From assembly GCA_036675585.1 (NCBI GenBank), contig JAKFES010000042.1, forward strand, positions 16,087 to 80,086: 64,000 nt of DNA. The letters run 5' to 3'. Every line of letters begins with the position of its first letter. The stretch's first letter is position 1. The notes beneath the pieces are model-generated. The model was not told the origin of the DNA. It searched no databases and was given only the letters and a program-made list of their open reading frames with translations. Position numbers and translations under genes: made by a program. This DNA comes from Zeimonas sp036675585 (GTDB lineage: Bacteria > Pseudomonadota > Gammaproteobacteria > Burkholderiales > Burkholderiaceae_E). This document shows positions 7,544 to 16,559 of this stretch, one piece after another.

Positions 7544-9388
7544 CTACAGCTTCGAAGGGTCCCGCACGGCCCCTTGCGCCGCGTTGGTCGTCAACGCGGC
7601 GTAGGCGCGCAGCGCCGCCGAAATCGGGCGCTCGCGTGCCTCCGGGAGCCAGGCGCGGGCGCCCCGCTCGCGTTCGCGTTCGCTGCGGCGCCGCCGCAAC
7701 TCTTCGTCCTCCACGTCGAGCCGGATGCTGCGCGCCGGGATGTCGATCTCGATCGCATCGCCGTCGTGCACGAGCGCGATCGCGCCGCCTTCGGCGGCCT
7801 CGGGCGAGACGTGGCCGATCGAAAGGCCCGAGCTCGCGCCCGAGAAGCGCCCGTCGGTGACCAGCGCGCAACGCGCATCGAGCCCGCGCGCTTTGAGGAA
7901 CGCCGTCGGCTTGAGCATCTCCTGCATGCCCGGTCCGCCCTTGGGCCCTTCGTAGCGAATCACGACGACGTCGCCTGCGCGCACGCGATCGCCGAGGATC
8001 CCCTCGCGCGCGGCGTCCTCGCTCTCGAAGACGACCGCGCGGCCGCGAAAGCGCAGGGCGCCGGCATCGACGCCGGCCGTCTTCACGATGCAGCCCTGCT
8101 CGGCGAGATTGCCGTAGAGCACGGCCAGGCCGCCGTCGCGGCTGTACGCGTGCCCGGCGTCGCGCACGCAGCCGTCGACGACGTCGACGTCGAGCGAGTC
8201 CCAGCGACGCGATTGCGAGAACGCGCGCGTCGACCGTTCGCCGCCCGGCGCCGCGCGGAAGAACGCGACGACGTCGGGCGCCGGCGCGCGACGCACGTCC
8301 CAGCGTTCGATCGCATCGCCCAGCGTCGGCTCGTGCACGGTCGCGACGTCGCGATGCAGCGCGCCGATCCGGTCGAGCTCGCCGAGGAGGCGGAACACGC
8401 CGCCGGCGCGGTGCACGTCCTCGACGTGCCAGCGTGGATCCGACGGCGAGAGCTTCGCCAGGTTCGGCGTCGTGCGCGAGATCCGGTCGACGTCGGACAG
8501 GCCGAAGCCGGCACCCGCTTCGTGCGCAGCGGCGAGCAGATGCAGGACCGTGTTGGTCGATCCGCCCATCGCGACGTCGAGCCGCATCGCGTTCTCGAAG
8601 GCCTCGAAGGTCGCGATCGAGCGCGGCAGCACACGCGCGTCGCCGTCGCGATACCAGCGGCGCACGAGATCGACGACGCACGTCCCGGCGCGCTCGAACA
8701 GCGCGCGGCGATCGGCGTGCGTCGCCAGCATCGATCCGTTGCCGGGCAACGCGAGCCCCAGCGCCTCGAGCAGGCAGTTCATCGAGTTCGCCGTGAACAT
8801 GCCGGCGCACGAGCCGCAGGTCGGACAAGCCTGCTGCTCGTACGCGAGCACCATTGCGTCGCTCGCGCGCGGGTCGCCGGCGACGAACGCCGACGCCGCG
8901 TCGATCTTCGTCGTCGCGCCGTCCCAGCGCACCTTGCCGGCTTCCATCGGGCCGCCCGAGACGAACACGGTCGGGATGTTCAGCCGCAACGCGGCCATCA
9001 GCATGCCCGGCGTGATCTTGTCGCAGTTCGAGATGCACACCAGCGCATCGGCGCAATGCGCGTTGACCATGTACTCGACGCTGTCGGCGATCAGCTCGCG
9101 CGACGGCAGCGAATACAGCATGCCCAGGTGCCCCATCGCGATTCCGTCGTCGACGGCGATCGTGTGGAACTCGCGCGCGACCGCGCCGGCGCGCGCGACC
9201 TGTTCGGCGACGAGATCGCCGAGGTCCTTCAGATGGACATGGCCGGGAACGAACTGCGTGTACGAGTTGGCGATGGCGACGACCGGCTTGCCGAGGTCGG
9301 ATTCGTGCACGCCGGTCGCGCGGAACAGCGCGCGCGCGGCGGCATTGTTTCGACCCGCGAGCGCGGTGGCCGAACGCAGGACGGGCAT
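7544..9388 (-). CDS. ilvD: Dihydroxy-acid dehydratase (IlvD)
   Basis: The enzyme dehydrates 2,3-dihydroxy-isovalerate and -methylvalerate to the 2-keto acids in valine and isoleucine synthesis. Iron-sulfur and metal motifs are complete: DDGIAMGH around Asp80/81, CISNCDKITPGM with Cys122, Asp123 and Lys124, and CPTCGSCAGMF with Cys194. The length of 614 residues matches the E. coli-type enzyme. The C-terminal segment KPTAFLKARGLD...TDGRFSG is the family's. ATG start 8 nt after CGAGGAG. The gene stands alone on the minus strand, 22 bp from the convergent small-protein operon. Confidence 0.96.
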   Translation of the reverse strand: MPVLRSATALAGRNNAAARALFRATGVHESDLGKPVVAIANSYTQFVPGHVHLKDLGDLVAEQVARAGAVAREFHTIAVDDGIAMGHLGMLYSLPSRELIADSVEYMVNAHCADALVCISNCDKITPGMLMAALRLNIPTVFVSGGPMEAGKVRWDGATTKIDAASAFVAGDPRASDAMVLAYEQQACPTCGSCAGMFTANSMNCLLEALGLALPGNGSMLATHADRRALFERAGTCVVDLVRRWYRDGDARVLPRSIATFEAFENAMRLDVAMGGSTNTVLHLLAAAHEAGAGFGLSDVDRISRTTPNLAKLSPSDPRWHVEDVHRAGGVFRLLGELDRIGALHRDVATVHEPTLGDAIERWDVRRAPAPDVVAFFRAAPGGERSTRAFSQSRRWDSLDVDVVDGCVRDAGHAYSRDGGLAVLYGNLAEQGCIVKTAGVDAGALRFRGRAVVFESEDAAREGILGDRVRAGDVVVIRYEGPKGGPGMQEMLKPTAFLKARGLDARCALVTDGRFSGASSGLSIGHVSPEAAEGGAIALVHDGDAIEIDIPARSIRLDVEDEELRRRRSERERERGARAWLPEARERPISAALRAYAALTTNAAQGAVRDPSKL

Positions 9389-9476
9389 CGGGAACTCCTC
9401 GTGCGGGACGCGAAGGCGCCGCGCACGGGAGCGAGCCGTTCCGCGCGCGGACGCGCGGAATGATACGCGTCGGGCC

Positions 9477-9710
9477 TCAGACGCGGTCGCGCAACTCGGT
9501 CACGCCCGACTGCTCGGCGCAGTGATCGCAGCAATACATCTTTCCGGCGGCTTCCAGCCCGTGGCCGATGATCCGGCAGTCGCAATGGCTGCACGTGGGC
9601 GCCAGCGTCGAGATCGCGCATTCGAAGCTGTCGAAGGTGTGCGTCGCGCCGGCCATCACGACGTCGAAGGTCTTGTCGTATTCGTTGCCGCATTTCTCGC
9701 ATCGTTGCAT
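9477..9710 (-). CDS. Cysteine-rich zinc-ribbon / metallothionein-like small protein
   Basis: This 77-residue protein begins MQRCEKCGNEYDK, contains HTFDSFECAISTLAP and CSHCDCRIIGHG, and ends with MYCCDHCAEQSG. It has ten cysteines and several histidines in CxxC pairs. I recognise the layout as a family annotated prokaryotic metallothionein or zinc-ribbon protein in Proteobacteria and Actinobacteria. A metal-storage or metal-sensing role is inference. The reading frame is open upstream to 9779, but the ATG at 9710 follows AGGAG with good spacing and begins the conserved part. Confidence 0.75.
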   Translation of the reverse strand: MQRCEKCGNEYDKTFDVVMAGATHTFDSFECAISTLAPTCSHCDCRIIGHGLEAAGKMYCCDHCAEQSGVTELRDRV

Positions 9711-9949
9711 CGTGCTGCTCCTGGGGGCGAGGTGGGGCGTCGCGCACGCAGGTCGGGCTTCGCGCCTTCTCTGTGGCATCGTGCGGGCGGACGCCGAGGC
9801 CCGGATGCCGCAAGGTCGATGCCTGCCCGGCGACGCCCTCCACTCGTCCGCCGGGAGGCACCACCGGTCCCCGGACCTCGCCGGTCCGTCATCGCCCGGG
9901 CCGATGCTGCGTTGAATCCGGGGTCACCGAAGAAGGAAGAACCGTCGCG

Positions 9950-10429
9950 ATGAAGCGATTCCTGCTCGCCTGCACCACTGCACTCGCCGCGCTCGCCACC
10001 GTCGCGCCGGCAGCGCACGCCACCGACATCGGCGTTTCGGTCGAAGTCGGCCAGCCCGGGTTCTACGGGCGCATCGACATCGGCAGCGCGCCGCGCCCGG
10101 TGCTCGTGTACCCGGAGCCGATCATCGTGCAACCGGCACCGATCGCCGTCGTGCGCCAGCCGATCTACCTGCGCGTGCCCCCGGGCCACGCGAAGAACTG
10201 GGCGAAGCATTGCGGACGCTACTCGGCGTGCGGCCAGCCGGTGTATTTCGTCCAGGACCACTGGTACGAAGAGGTCTACGTCCCGCGCTACCGGCAGCGC
10301 GAATACCGGCACCGCGAATACCGCCGCGACGATCGGCGCTCGCACGAGCATCGCGCACAGCGCGATCGGCGCGACGACCGGCGCGGGCACGGGCATCCGG
10401 GCAACGGGCGCGGCAAGCATCGCGACTGA
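9950..10429 (+). CDS. Secreted periplasmic protein with Arg/His-rich tail
   Basis: This 159-residue product starts with a classic Sec signal peptide (MKRFLLACTTALAALATVAP, cleavage likely after AHA near residue 24). The mature part starts TDIGVSVEVGQPGFYGRIDIG, then a Pro/Val-rich stretch and HWYEEVYVPRYR. The last 45 residues are almost wholly Arg, His, Asp and Tyr (REYRHREYRRDDRR). Proteins of this form are common in Burkholderiales and have no known function. The tail could bind metal or nucleic acid. ATG follows AGAAGGAAGA. Confidence 0.75.
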   Translation: MKRFLLACTTALAALATVAPAAHATDIGVSVEVGQPGFYGRIDIGSAPRPVLVYPEPIIVQPAPIAVVRQPIYLRVPPGHAKNWAKHCGRYSACGQPVYFVQDHWYEEVYVPRYRQREYRHREYRRDDRRSHEHRAQRDRRDDRRGHGHPGNGRGKHRD

Positions 10430-10484
10430 CGCCGCACGAGCGCGGTAGCCCTTCCGCGCGGGGCGAGCGGGTAGACTGCCCGCG

Positions 10485-10541
10485 ATGCCTCCGGCCCCAG
10501 CCCCCTTCGTCCGGCAGCCCCTGCCCGGCGCGTGCGGATGA
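10485..10541 (+). CDS. Possible 18-codon leader ORF overlapping transporter start
   Basis: An ATG 7 nt after a TAGACT hexamer (10472-10477) opens a short frame, MPPAPAPFVRQPLPGACG, whose TGA overlaps the transporter ATG as ATGA. It has no Shine-Dalgarno site, so if translated it would be leaderless. The high proline content could slow ribosomes and couple translation. Existence is inferred from geometry alone. Confidence 0.25.
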   Translation: MPPAPAPFVRQPLPGACG

Positions 10542-11509
10542 GCGTCGCCCACGTGCTGGCGCTGCTCGGCAGGCAGGCGCGCTGGGCCCTGCCGGCGGGC
10601 GTCTTCGTCGGCGTCGCGCTGCCGCCGCTCGCCGAACTGCTGCGCCCGCTGCTGACCGCGGCGGTCATCGGTACGCTGACCGCCGCGCTGCTCCGGCTCG
10701 ACTGGTCGCAGCTCGCGCGGGCGGCGCGCCGGCCCGCGTTGCCGGGCGTGCTTGCGCTGTGGCTGCTGATCCTGTCGCCGCTGCTCGTCTGGGCGGGCAC
10801 CGCCCTGATGGGCGTCCCGGACGACCTGCGGCTCGTCCTCGTGCTGCAGGCCGCGGCGCCGCCGATCGGTTCGGCCGCGGTCTTCGCGCTGATCCTCGGG
10901 CTCGACGGCGTGCGGGCCGTCATCGGCACCGTCACGGCGACGATGCTGCTGCCGTTCACGCTCACGCCGATGGTCGGCTGGTTGCTGCCCGCCAGCGGCC
11001 TGCAGGTCGATCTCGCCGCGTTCTTCGTTCGCGTGACGCTGCTCGTCGCGCTCCCGTTCGGGCTCGCCGCGCTGCTGCGACGCGCGCTGGGCACCGCGCG
11101 GCTCGAGCGCAACGAGGCGTTGCTCGGCGGCCTGAACGTCGTGCTGCTCGTGATCTTCGCGATCGCCGTGATGGACGGCGTGACCGAGCGGCTGTTCGAG
11201 GATCCGCGGTACATCGCGCTGCTGCTCTTCGTCGCCTGCGTCGCCACCTTCGCCATGCACGTGGCCGGCTACCTGCTGTTCCGCCGCACCGGGACCGCGA
11301 GCGCGTACACGCTGGCGCTGCTGACCGGAAACCGCAACGTCGGCCTGATGCTGGTGATCACCGCCGGCAGCGCCGGCGAGGCGTTCTCGCTGTACGTCGG
11401 GGTTGCGCAGATCCCGATGTATTTCGCGCCGCTCGCGCTCGGGCCGTTCGTGCGGCGCAGTCGCCGCGTCGGGCTCAGCGCGGCGCGAACGGCTCGAACA
11501 TCGCGTTGA
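10538..11509 (+). CDS. BASS-family (bile acid:sodium symporter-like) transporter
   Basis: This 323-residue membrane protein has about nine to ten hydrophobic segments across its whole length. Conserved features are QAAAPPIGSAAVFALILGLD near 105-125 and TGNRNVGLMLVITAGS near 275-290, a substrate and sodium crossover motif of the BASS superfamily. The natural substrate is unknown; relatives carry organic anions such as bile acids or pantoate. I use ATG 10538; a GTG lies two codons upstream at 10532. Its 3' end overlaps the convergent lyase gene by 35 bp. Confidence 0.8.
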   Translation: MSVAHVLALLGRQARWALPAGVFVGVALPPLAELLRPLLTAAVIGTLTAALLRLDWSQLARAARRPALPGVLALWLLILSPLLVWAGTALMGVPDDLRLVLVLQAAAPPIGSAAVFALILGLDGVRAVIGTVTATMLLPFTLTPMVGWLLPASGLQVDLAAFFVRVTLLVALPFGLAALLRRALGTARLERNEALLGGLNVVLLVIFAIAVMDGVTERLFEDPRYIALLLFVACVATFAMHVAGYLLFRRTGTASAYTLALLTGNRNVGLMLVITAGSAGEAFSLYVGVAQIPMYFAPLALGPFVRRSRRVGLSAARTARTSR

Positions 11510-12317
11510 TCGTCGGATAGTCGACCGCGGCGGCGCCGAAGCCGAAGGTGCCGTGCTCGCGCATCTCGCGCGCAGCGCCGAGGAAGGCGCCCAGCGCCGC
11601 GCGCGCCAGCGCGCTGCCGACGCTGATGCGCCGCACACCGAGTGCCGACAGGTCGGCAACGCCGAGCCGCAGCGCAGGCGAGCCCATCAGCACGTTGACC
11701 GGCCGATCGACCGAGCGGACGACTTCGGCGATGTCCTCGCGGCGGACCAGACCCGGCGCGTACAGCACGTCGGCGCCCGCTTCCTGGTACGCCTGCAGGC
11801 GACGGATCGTGTCGCGCAGATCGGGGTTGCCGGCCAGGAAATTCTCGGCGCGCGCCGTGACGGTGAACGGGAAATCGAGCGCTCGCGCCGCTTCGCACGC
11901 CGCGCGCACGCGCTCGACGGCGAAACCGAACTCGTACTGCGGCGGATCGCTGCGCGTGTTCGTGTCCTCGATCGAGCCGCCGACGGCGCCCGCCGCCGCG
12001 GCTCGCCGGATGGCCTCGGCGGCCGCTTCGGGCGTGTCGCCGAAGCCGTTCTCGAGATCGGCGCTGAGCGGCAGATCGGTCGCCCCGGCGAGCGCGCGCA
12101 CGTGCTCGATCGCCTGGTCGCGCTCGATCCGGTTGTCGGGAACGCCGATCGAGAACGCGTAGCCGGCGCTCGTGCTCGCGAGCGCCTCGAAGCCGAGCGA
12201 AGCGAGCAGCCGTGCGGTTCCGACGTCCCACGGGTTCGGGATGACGAAGGCCTCGCCGCGCCGATGCAATGCGCGGAACGCCTCGCCTTTCTCTTGCTGC
12301 GACCGTGTGCCTGGCAT
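11475..12317 (-). CDS. Isocitrate lyase / PEP mutase family protein
   Basis: The 280-residue product folds as the PEP-mutase/isocitrate-lyase TIM barrel: FVIPNPWDVGTARLLASLGFEALASTSAGYA at the start, DLENGFGDTPE (metal-binding acids) and VGGSIEDTN near 100-130, then TARAENFL. Relatives include oxaloacetate decarboxylases, methylisocitrate lyase and phosphonopyruvate enzymes. The classical isocitrate-lyase KKCGH loop is not seen, so the exact reaction is open. The ATG at 12317 opens the conserved part. It lies 20 bp downstream of the nitronate monooxygenase gene on the same strand, so the two are probably co-transcribed. Confidence 0.85.
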   Translation of the reverse strand: MPGTRSQQEKGEAFRALHRRGEAFVIPNPWDVGTARLLASLGFEALASTSAGYAFSIGVPDNRIERDQAIEHVRALAGATDLPLSADLENGFGDTPEAAAEAIRRAAAAGAVGGSIEDTNTRSDPPQYEFGFAVERVRAACEAARALDFPFTVTARAENFLAGNPDLRDTIRRLQAYQEAGADVLYAPGLVRREDIAEVVRSVDRPVNVLMGSPALRLGVADLSALGVRRISVGSALARAALGAFLGAAREMREHGTFGFGAAAVDYPTINAMFEPFAPR

Positions 12318-12337
12318 GAAGGGGCCTCGCGATCGCC

Positions 12338-13375
12338 CTACAGTTTCGCGGCGAGTTCGCGCGTGCGCTCGGCGGCCGGGATCGCCCGGCAGCCGGTCGT
12401 GTTCTGCCCGGCCCACAGCGGCGAGAACTCGCCGCTGCCGAGCGCCTCGGCCTTTGCGCGCAACGGTGCGACCGCCGTGGCGGCGAGCGGAAATTCGGGC
12501 GCCTGCGCGGCGATCGGGCCGAGCTCGCGGACGATCCGGTTGACGATCGCGCGCGCGGGGCGGCCCGTGAACACGTTGGTGACCGCCGTCGTGCGCGCGG
12601 TCGCGCTCTCGAGCGCCGCACGATGCACCGCGCTGGTGGCCGCCTCGGGACACAACAGGAACCCGGTGCCGACCTGCACGCCCGACGCGCCGAGCGCGAA
12701 CGCCGCCGCGACGCCGGTGGCGTCGGTGATGCCGCCCGCGGCGATGACCGGAACGCGAACCGCGCGCGCGACCTGTGCGACGAGCGCAAAGGTGCCGATC
12801 TGCGACGACAGGTCGCGCGTGAGGAACATCCCGCGATGCCCCCCTGCGTCGAGCCCCTGCGCAATGATCGCGTCGGCGCCGTGCGCCTCGAGCCACAGCG
12901 CCTCGTCGACCGTCGTCGCGGTGGACAGCACGCGCGCGCCCCAGGCCTTGACCCGTCCGAGCAGCTTCGGCGCCGGCAGTCCGAAATGGAAGCTGACGAC
13001 CTCGGGGCGCAGCGCCTCGAGGACGTCGGCGGCCTCGTCGTTGAACGGCGCGCGCGCGGGGCCCGGCGCGATCGACGACGGATCGACGCCGAGCTCGCGG
13101 AAATACGGCAGCAACGCTTCGCGCCACGCACGCTCGCGCTCGGGGTTCGGCGTCGGCATCGAGTGGCAGAAGAAATTGACGTTGAACGGGCGGTCGGTGT
13201 TCGCGCGAATCGCGGTGATCTCGTCACGCACCGCGTCGAGCGAAAGCATCGCGCACGGCAGCGAACCGAGCCCGCCGGCACCCGACACGGCGGCGGCGAG
13301 CGCGCTGCCCTGCACGCCGGCCATCGGCGATTGCACGATGGGAAGTTCGATGCCCAGCAGTTGCCGCAGTGTCAT
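12338..13375 (-). CDS. Nitronate monooxygenase-family FMN enzyme
   Basis: This 345-residue flavoprotein starts LGIELPIVQSPMAGVQG and carries VSFHFGLP near 125, AQGLDAGGHRGMF near 175 and VPVIAAGGITDATGVAAAFALGASGVQVGT near 210-240. These are the FMN-phosphate and active-site segments of the NMO (2-nitropropane dioxygenase) class I family, which oxidises toxic alkyl nitronates. The His of DAGGHRG is the usual catalytic base. ATG at 13375 follows GGAGACGGGGG. It is divergent from the UbiD-TRAP locus across 134 bp and precedes the PEP-mutase-family gene. Confidence 0.88.
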   Translation of the reverse strand: MTLRQLLGIELPIVQSPMAGVQGSALAAAVSGAGGLGSLPCAMLSLDAVRDEITAIRANTDRPFNVNFFCHSMPTPNPERERAWREALLPYFRELGVDPSSIAPGPARAPFNDEAADVLEALRPEVVSFHFGLPAPKLLGRVKAWGARVLSTATTVDEALWLEAHGADAIIAQGLDAGGHRGMFLTRDLSSQIGTFALVAQVARAVRVPVIAAGGITDATGVAAAFALGASGVQVGTGFLLCPEAATSAVHRAALESATARTTAVTNVFTGRPARAIVNRIVRELGPIAAQAPEFPLAATAVAPLRAKAEALGSGEFSPLWAGQNTTGCRAIPAAERTRELAAKL

Positions 13376-13509
13376 CCCCCGTCTCCGTTCGTTCTTCGTT
13401 CGAGCGCCCCTCGGCATCGTACCCAAGCCGCAGCGGCTGCGGGGGACGCTCTTCCCACGCGCAGGGGCATCCTCTACGATGCACGCGACAGAACAAGAAG
13501 GAGGAGACC

Positions 13510-14913
13510 ATGGCCGGCCCCGCACCCGGCGTGCCGGTCGTCGCCGATCTCGGCGCGATCGTCAAATGGCTCGATCGACGTGGCCGGCTGGTGCGCGTGC
13601 GCTCCGAAGTCGATCCCGCATACGAGCTCGCCGGGATCGCCGCGCGCTTCGAAGGCACTGCGCGCGCGGTGCTGTTCGAGAAAGTCGCGGGCAGCCGGTA
13701 TCCGGTCTTCACCGGGCTGTACTGGTCGCGCGAGCTGCTGGCCGACCTGTTCGGGCGCGCCGAGCGCGCGCTGCCGCAGTTCGTCTCGCAGTGCATCCGC
13801 GACTGGCAGCAGCGCCCGGTCGCACCGGTCGTCGTCGCGACCGGGCCGGTGCTGCAGGTCACCGAGCCGACCGTCGACCTCGCCCGGCTGCCGATCCCGG
13901 TGCACGCCGAGCACGACGGCGGCCCGTATTTCGACGCCGGCGTCGTCATTGCGCGCGACCCCGAAACCGGCGTTCGCAACGCGTCGATCCAGCGTTTCAT
14001 GGTGATCGGCCCGGATACGCTCGCCATCAACATCGATGCGGGGCGCCACCTGGAAACGTATCTCGCGAAGGCGGCCGAACGCGGCGAATCGCTGCCGTTC
14101 ACGCTGAACGTCGGCGTCGGGCCGGGGCTGCATTTCTGCGCGGCGACGCCGGCCGAGGCGGCGCCGATCGATACCGACGAGCTCGGCATCGCGAGCGAGT
14201 TCCACGGCCAGCCGCTGCAGCTGGTCGCCGGCACCGTCTCGCCGGTGGAAATGGTGGCGCATGCGATGTTCGCGCTCGAGTGCGAGATGATCCCCGGCGA
14301 GGTCCACGACGAAGGCCCGTTCGCCGAAGTCACCGGCTATTACGCGACCGTCGCTGCGCGCCCGCTCGTGCACGTGCGTCGCGTGCATCGTCGGCGCCAG
14401 CCGATCTTCCAGACCATCCTCTCGGGCGTCGAGGTCTTCAACTCGGTCGGCCTGCTCGGCGAGGCGAACGTACTGGCGCTGCTGCAGAAGCAGGTTCCCG
14501 GCGTCAAGGACGTCTATTTCTCGCACGGCGGCTGCGGCTTCTACCACGCGATCGTGCAGATCGCGCAGCAGCGCGCCGGCTGGTCGAAGCAGGCGCTGAT
14601 GGCGGCGTTCGCCGCGTTCCCGCCGCTGAAGATGGTCACCGTCGTCGACGACGACGTCGACCCGCGCAACCCGTCGGACATCGAATGGGCGATGGCCACG
14701 CGCATGGACCCCGAGCACGGGATATTGCGGATCGACAAAGTCTTCGGGCACGGACTCAATCCCTCCTTTCCCGACTATTTCGGGAGCAAGGTCGGCTTCG
14801 ATGCCACGCGTCCCTTTCCGCACACCCCGGCATACGACCGCGCCCGCGTGCGTCCGGTCGCGCTCGACGCGTTCGACATCGTCGTTCCCGAACCCGCCGC
14901 CAGACCCACCTGA
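13510..14913 (+). CDS. UbiD-family decarboxylase
   Basis: This 467-residue protein belongs to the prenylated-FMN UbiD superfamily of reversible aromatic and unsaturated acid (de)carboxylases. Family segments are NASIQRFMVIGPDTLAI near 155-172, MIPGEVHDEGPFAEVTGYY near 260-280 with the catalytic acidic pair, and HGGCGFYHAIVQIAQQ near 338-353. The ATG follows AGGAGGAGACC. No UbiX-type prenyltransferase gene is in the window, so the cofactor must come from elsewhere. It lies 10 bp before dctP; the pair suggests that the TRAP system imports the acid this enzyme decarboxylates. It is an unlikely ubiquinone enzyme in this context. Confidence 0.9.
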   Translation: MAGPAPGVPVVADLGAIVKWLDRRGRLVRVRSEVDPAYELAGIAARFEGTARAVLFEKVAGSRYPVFTGLYWSRELLADLFGRAERALPQFVSQCIRDWQQRPVAPVVVATGPVLQVTEPTVDLARLPIPVHAEHDGGPYFDAGVVIARDPETGVRNASIQRFMVIGPDTLAINIDAGRHLETYLAKAAERGESLPFTLNVGVGPGLHFCAATPAEAAPIDTDELGIASEFHGQPLQLVAGTVSPVEMVAHAMFALECEMIPGEVHDEGPFAEVTGYYATVAARPLVHVRRVHRRRQPIFQTILSGVEVFNSVGLLGEANVLALLQKQVPGVKDVYFSHGGCGFYHAIVQIAQQRAGWSKQALMAAFAAFPPLKMVTVVDDDVDPRNPSDIEWAMATRMDPEHGILRIDKVFGHGLNPSFPDYFGSKVGFDATRPFPHTPAYDRARVRPVALDAFDIVVPEPAARPT

Positions 14914-14923
14914 GGTAACCCCC

Positions 14924-15949
14924 ATGACCCGCTCGACGTTCTCGAAACTCGCCGCCCCACTCATCGCTGCGGCGACGGCGCTCGCCGCGCCGCTCGCCGT
15001 GCACGCCGCCGACATCACGCTCACCTATGCCTTCTTCGCGCCGGCCGGGACCTTCCCGGGCAAGCAGATGCAGCACTGGGCCGACGAACTGACGAAGCGC
15101 ACGAACGGCAAGGTCGCGGTGAAGACCTTCGCCGGCGGCACGCTGCTCGGCGCGCGCGAGATGTACGACGGCGTCTCGAAAGGCGTCGCCGACATCGGGC
15201 TCGGCGCGCCGTCGTACGACCCCGGGCGTTTCCCGCTCACCTCGGGCGTCTCGCTGCCGGTGGGGTTCCCCAACGCGACGGTGGCCAGCCGAACGCTGTG
15301 GGAGCTCACGAAGGAGTTCCAGCCGAAGGAATACGAGAACTTCAAGGTCATCGCGATGTTCACCACCGAGCCCGGCTACATCCAGTCGCGCAAGCCGGCG
15401 GGCAGCGCCGCGCAGCTCGAGGGCATGAAGCTGCGCGCGGCGGGCACCGGCGTGCCGGTGCTCAAGGCGCTCGGCGCGGCGCCGGTCGGCATGCCGATGC
15501 CCGAAGTGCCGCAGGCGGTGCAGACCGGCGTCATCGACGGCACGATGACCTCGCGCGAAGTGCTGCAGGACTTCAAGCTCGCCGAGACGCTGAAATACGT
15601 GACCGACTATCCGACGGTCGTCGTCACCTTCGCCGCGGTCATGGACCGCAACCGGTGGGAGAAGCTGCCCGCCGACGTCAAGAAGGTGATCGACGAGCTC
15701 GGCCCCGAGATGGCGATCTGGACCGGGCAGTATCACGACAAGGAGAACGTCGCGCGCGCGCTCGACTGGTCGAAGAAGACGCACGGCCTCGAGATCGTCT
15801 CGCTGGCGCCCGACGAACGCTCGAAGTGGGACGCCAGGCTCGAGCCGATGGTCGCCGAGTGGGTCGCCGAGATGAAGGCGAAGGGCCAGCCCGCCGAGCA
15901 GTACCTGAAGCGGCTGGGCGAATTGCGCGACCAGTTCTCGCGCCAGTGA
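14924..15949 (+). CDS. TRAP transporter solute-binding protein (DctP family)
   Basis: This 341-residue periplasmic receptor captures an organic anion for the membrane subunits that follow. A Sec signal peptide (MTRSTFSKLAAPLIAAATAL, cleavage after VHA near 28) precedes DITLTYAFFAPAGTFPGKQM. The family core has NGKVAVKTFAGGTLLGAREMYDGVSKGVADIG near 60-90 and LRAAGTGVPVLKALGAAPVG near 170-190. The conserved Arg in KLRAAG is the usual carboxylate clamp. It sits 10 bp after the ubiD-type gene and 22 bp before dctQ. Confidence 0.93.
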   Translation: MTRSTFSKLAAPLIAAATALAAPLAVHAADITLTYAFFAPAGTFPGKQMQHWADELTKRTNGKVAVKTFAGGTLLGAREMYDGVSKGVADIGLGAPSYDPGRFPLTSGVSLPVGFPNATVASRTLWELTKEFQPKEYENFKVIAMFTTEPGYIQSRKPAGSAAQLEGMKLRAAGTGVPVLKALGAAPVGMPMPEVPQAVQTGVIDGTMTSREVLQDFKLAETLKYVTDYPTVVVTFAAVMDRNRWEKLPADVKKVIDELGPEMAIWTGQYHDKENVARALDWSKKTHGLEIVSLAPDERSKWDARLEPMVAEWVAEMKAKGQPAEQYLKRLGELRDQFSRQ

Positions 15950-15971
15950 CCCGCACGTTCCGGCCCCCCGC

Positions 15972-16481
15972 ATGCGCGCGCTCGCCTCGCTGAACACCGT
16001 CGTCACCCGGGGGCTCGCCGCGATCGCCGGGCTCTCGCTGATCGCGATGATGCTGCTCACCGTCGCCGACATGATCCTGCGCGGGGTCGGTCGGCCGCTC
16101 GCCGGGTCCTACGAGATGATCGGCTGGCTGTCGGCGACGTCGATGGCGCTCGCGCTCGGCTACGCGCAACTGCACAAGGGACACGTCGCGATCGACCTGG
16201 TCGTCGTGCGGCTGCCGCGCCGCGTGCGCGCGGCGGTCGAGTCGCTCGTCGGCCTCGCGTCGCTGCTGCTGTTCGTCGCGGTCGCGTGGTACGTCGGGCA
16301 ATACGGCGTCGTGCTGCACGAGAGCGGGTCGTTGTCCGAGACGCTGAAGGCGATCGTCTATCCGTGGGTCTACATCGTCGCCGTCGGCTGTGCGGGGCTT
16401 GCGCTGGCGCTGTTCGTCGACTTCCTGCGCGCGCTCTCGCGCGCCTGGAACGGCGCCGAGCCCGGCGGCGTGGCGCGCTGA
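15972..16481 (+). CDS. TRAP transporter small permease (DctQ family)
   Basis: This 169-residue inner membrane protein has four hydrophobic helices (about 13-33, 50-68, 88-110 and 130-152). GVGRPLAGSYEMIGWLSATSMAL and GYAQLHKGHVAIDLVV match the DctQ consensus, where the HVxID segment is conserved. It pairs with the large DctM subunit in a sodium-driven secondary transporter. ATG start at 15972. A 78-bp spacer separates it from dctM, longer than the other gaps in the operon. Confidence 0.92.
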   Translation: MRALASLNTVVTRGLAAIAGLSLIAMMLLTVADMILRGVGRPLAGSYEMIGWLSATSMALALGYAQLHKGHVAIDLVVVRLPRRVRAAVESLVGLASLLLFVAVAWYVGQYGVVLHESGSLSETLKAIVYPWVYIVAVGCAGLALALFVDFLRALSRAWNGAEPGGVAR

Positions 16482-16559
16482 CCCGGGCTCGCTTCGCGCC
16501 CCCTTTCCTCCGCCCCGTCACCGCTCCTCCTTTCCTTTCCACCGCTTCCCGCTCCGTCG

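Noticed and set aside
11403..14918. Very long plus-strand open frame (1171 codons)
   Set aside because: It is antisense to the lyase and nitronate monooxygenase genes and out of frame with the UbiD gene; the sequence is Arg/Ala/Ser shadow composition caused by high GC.
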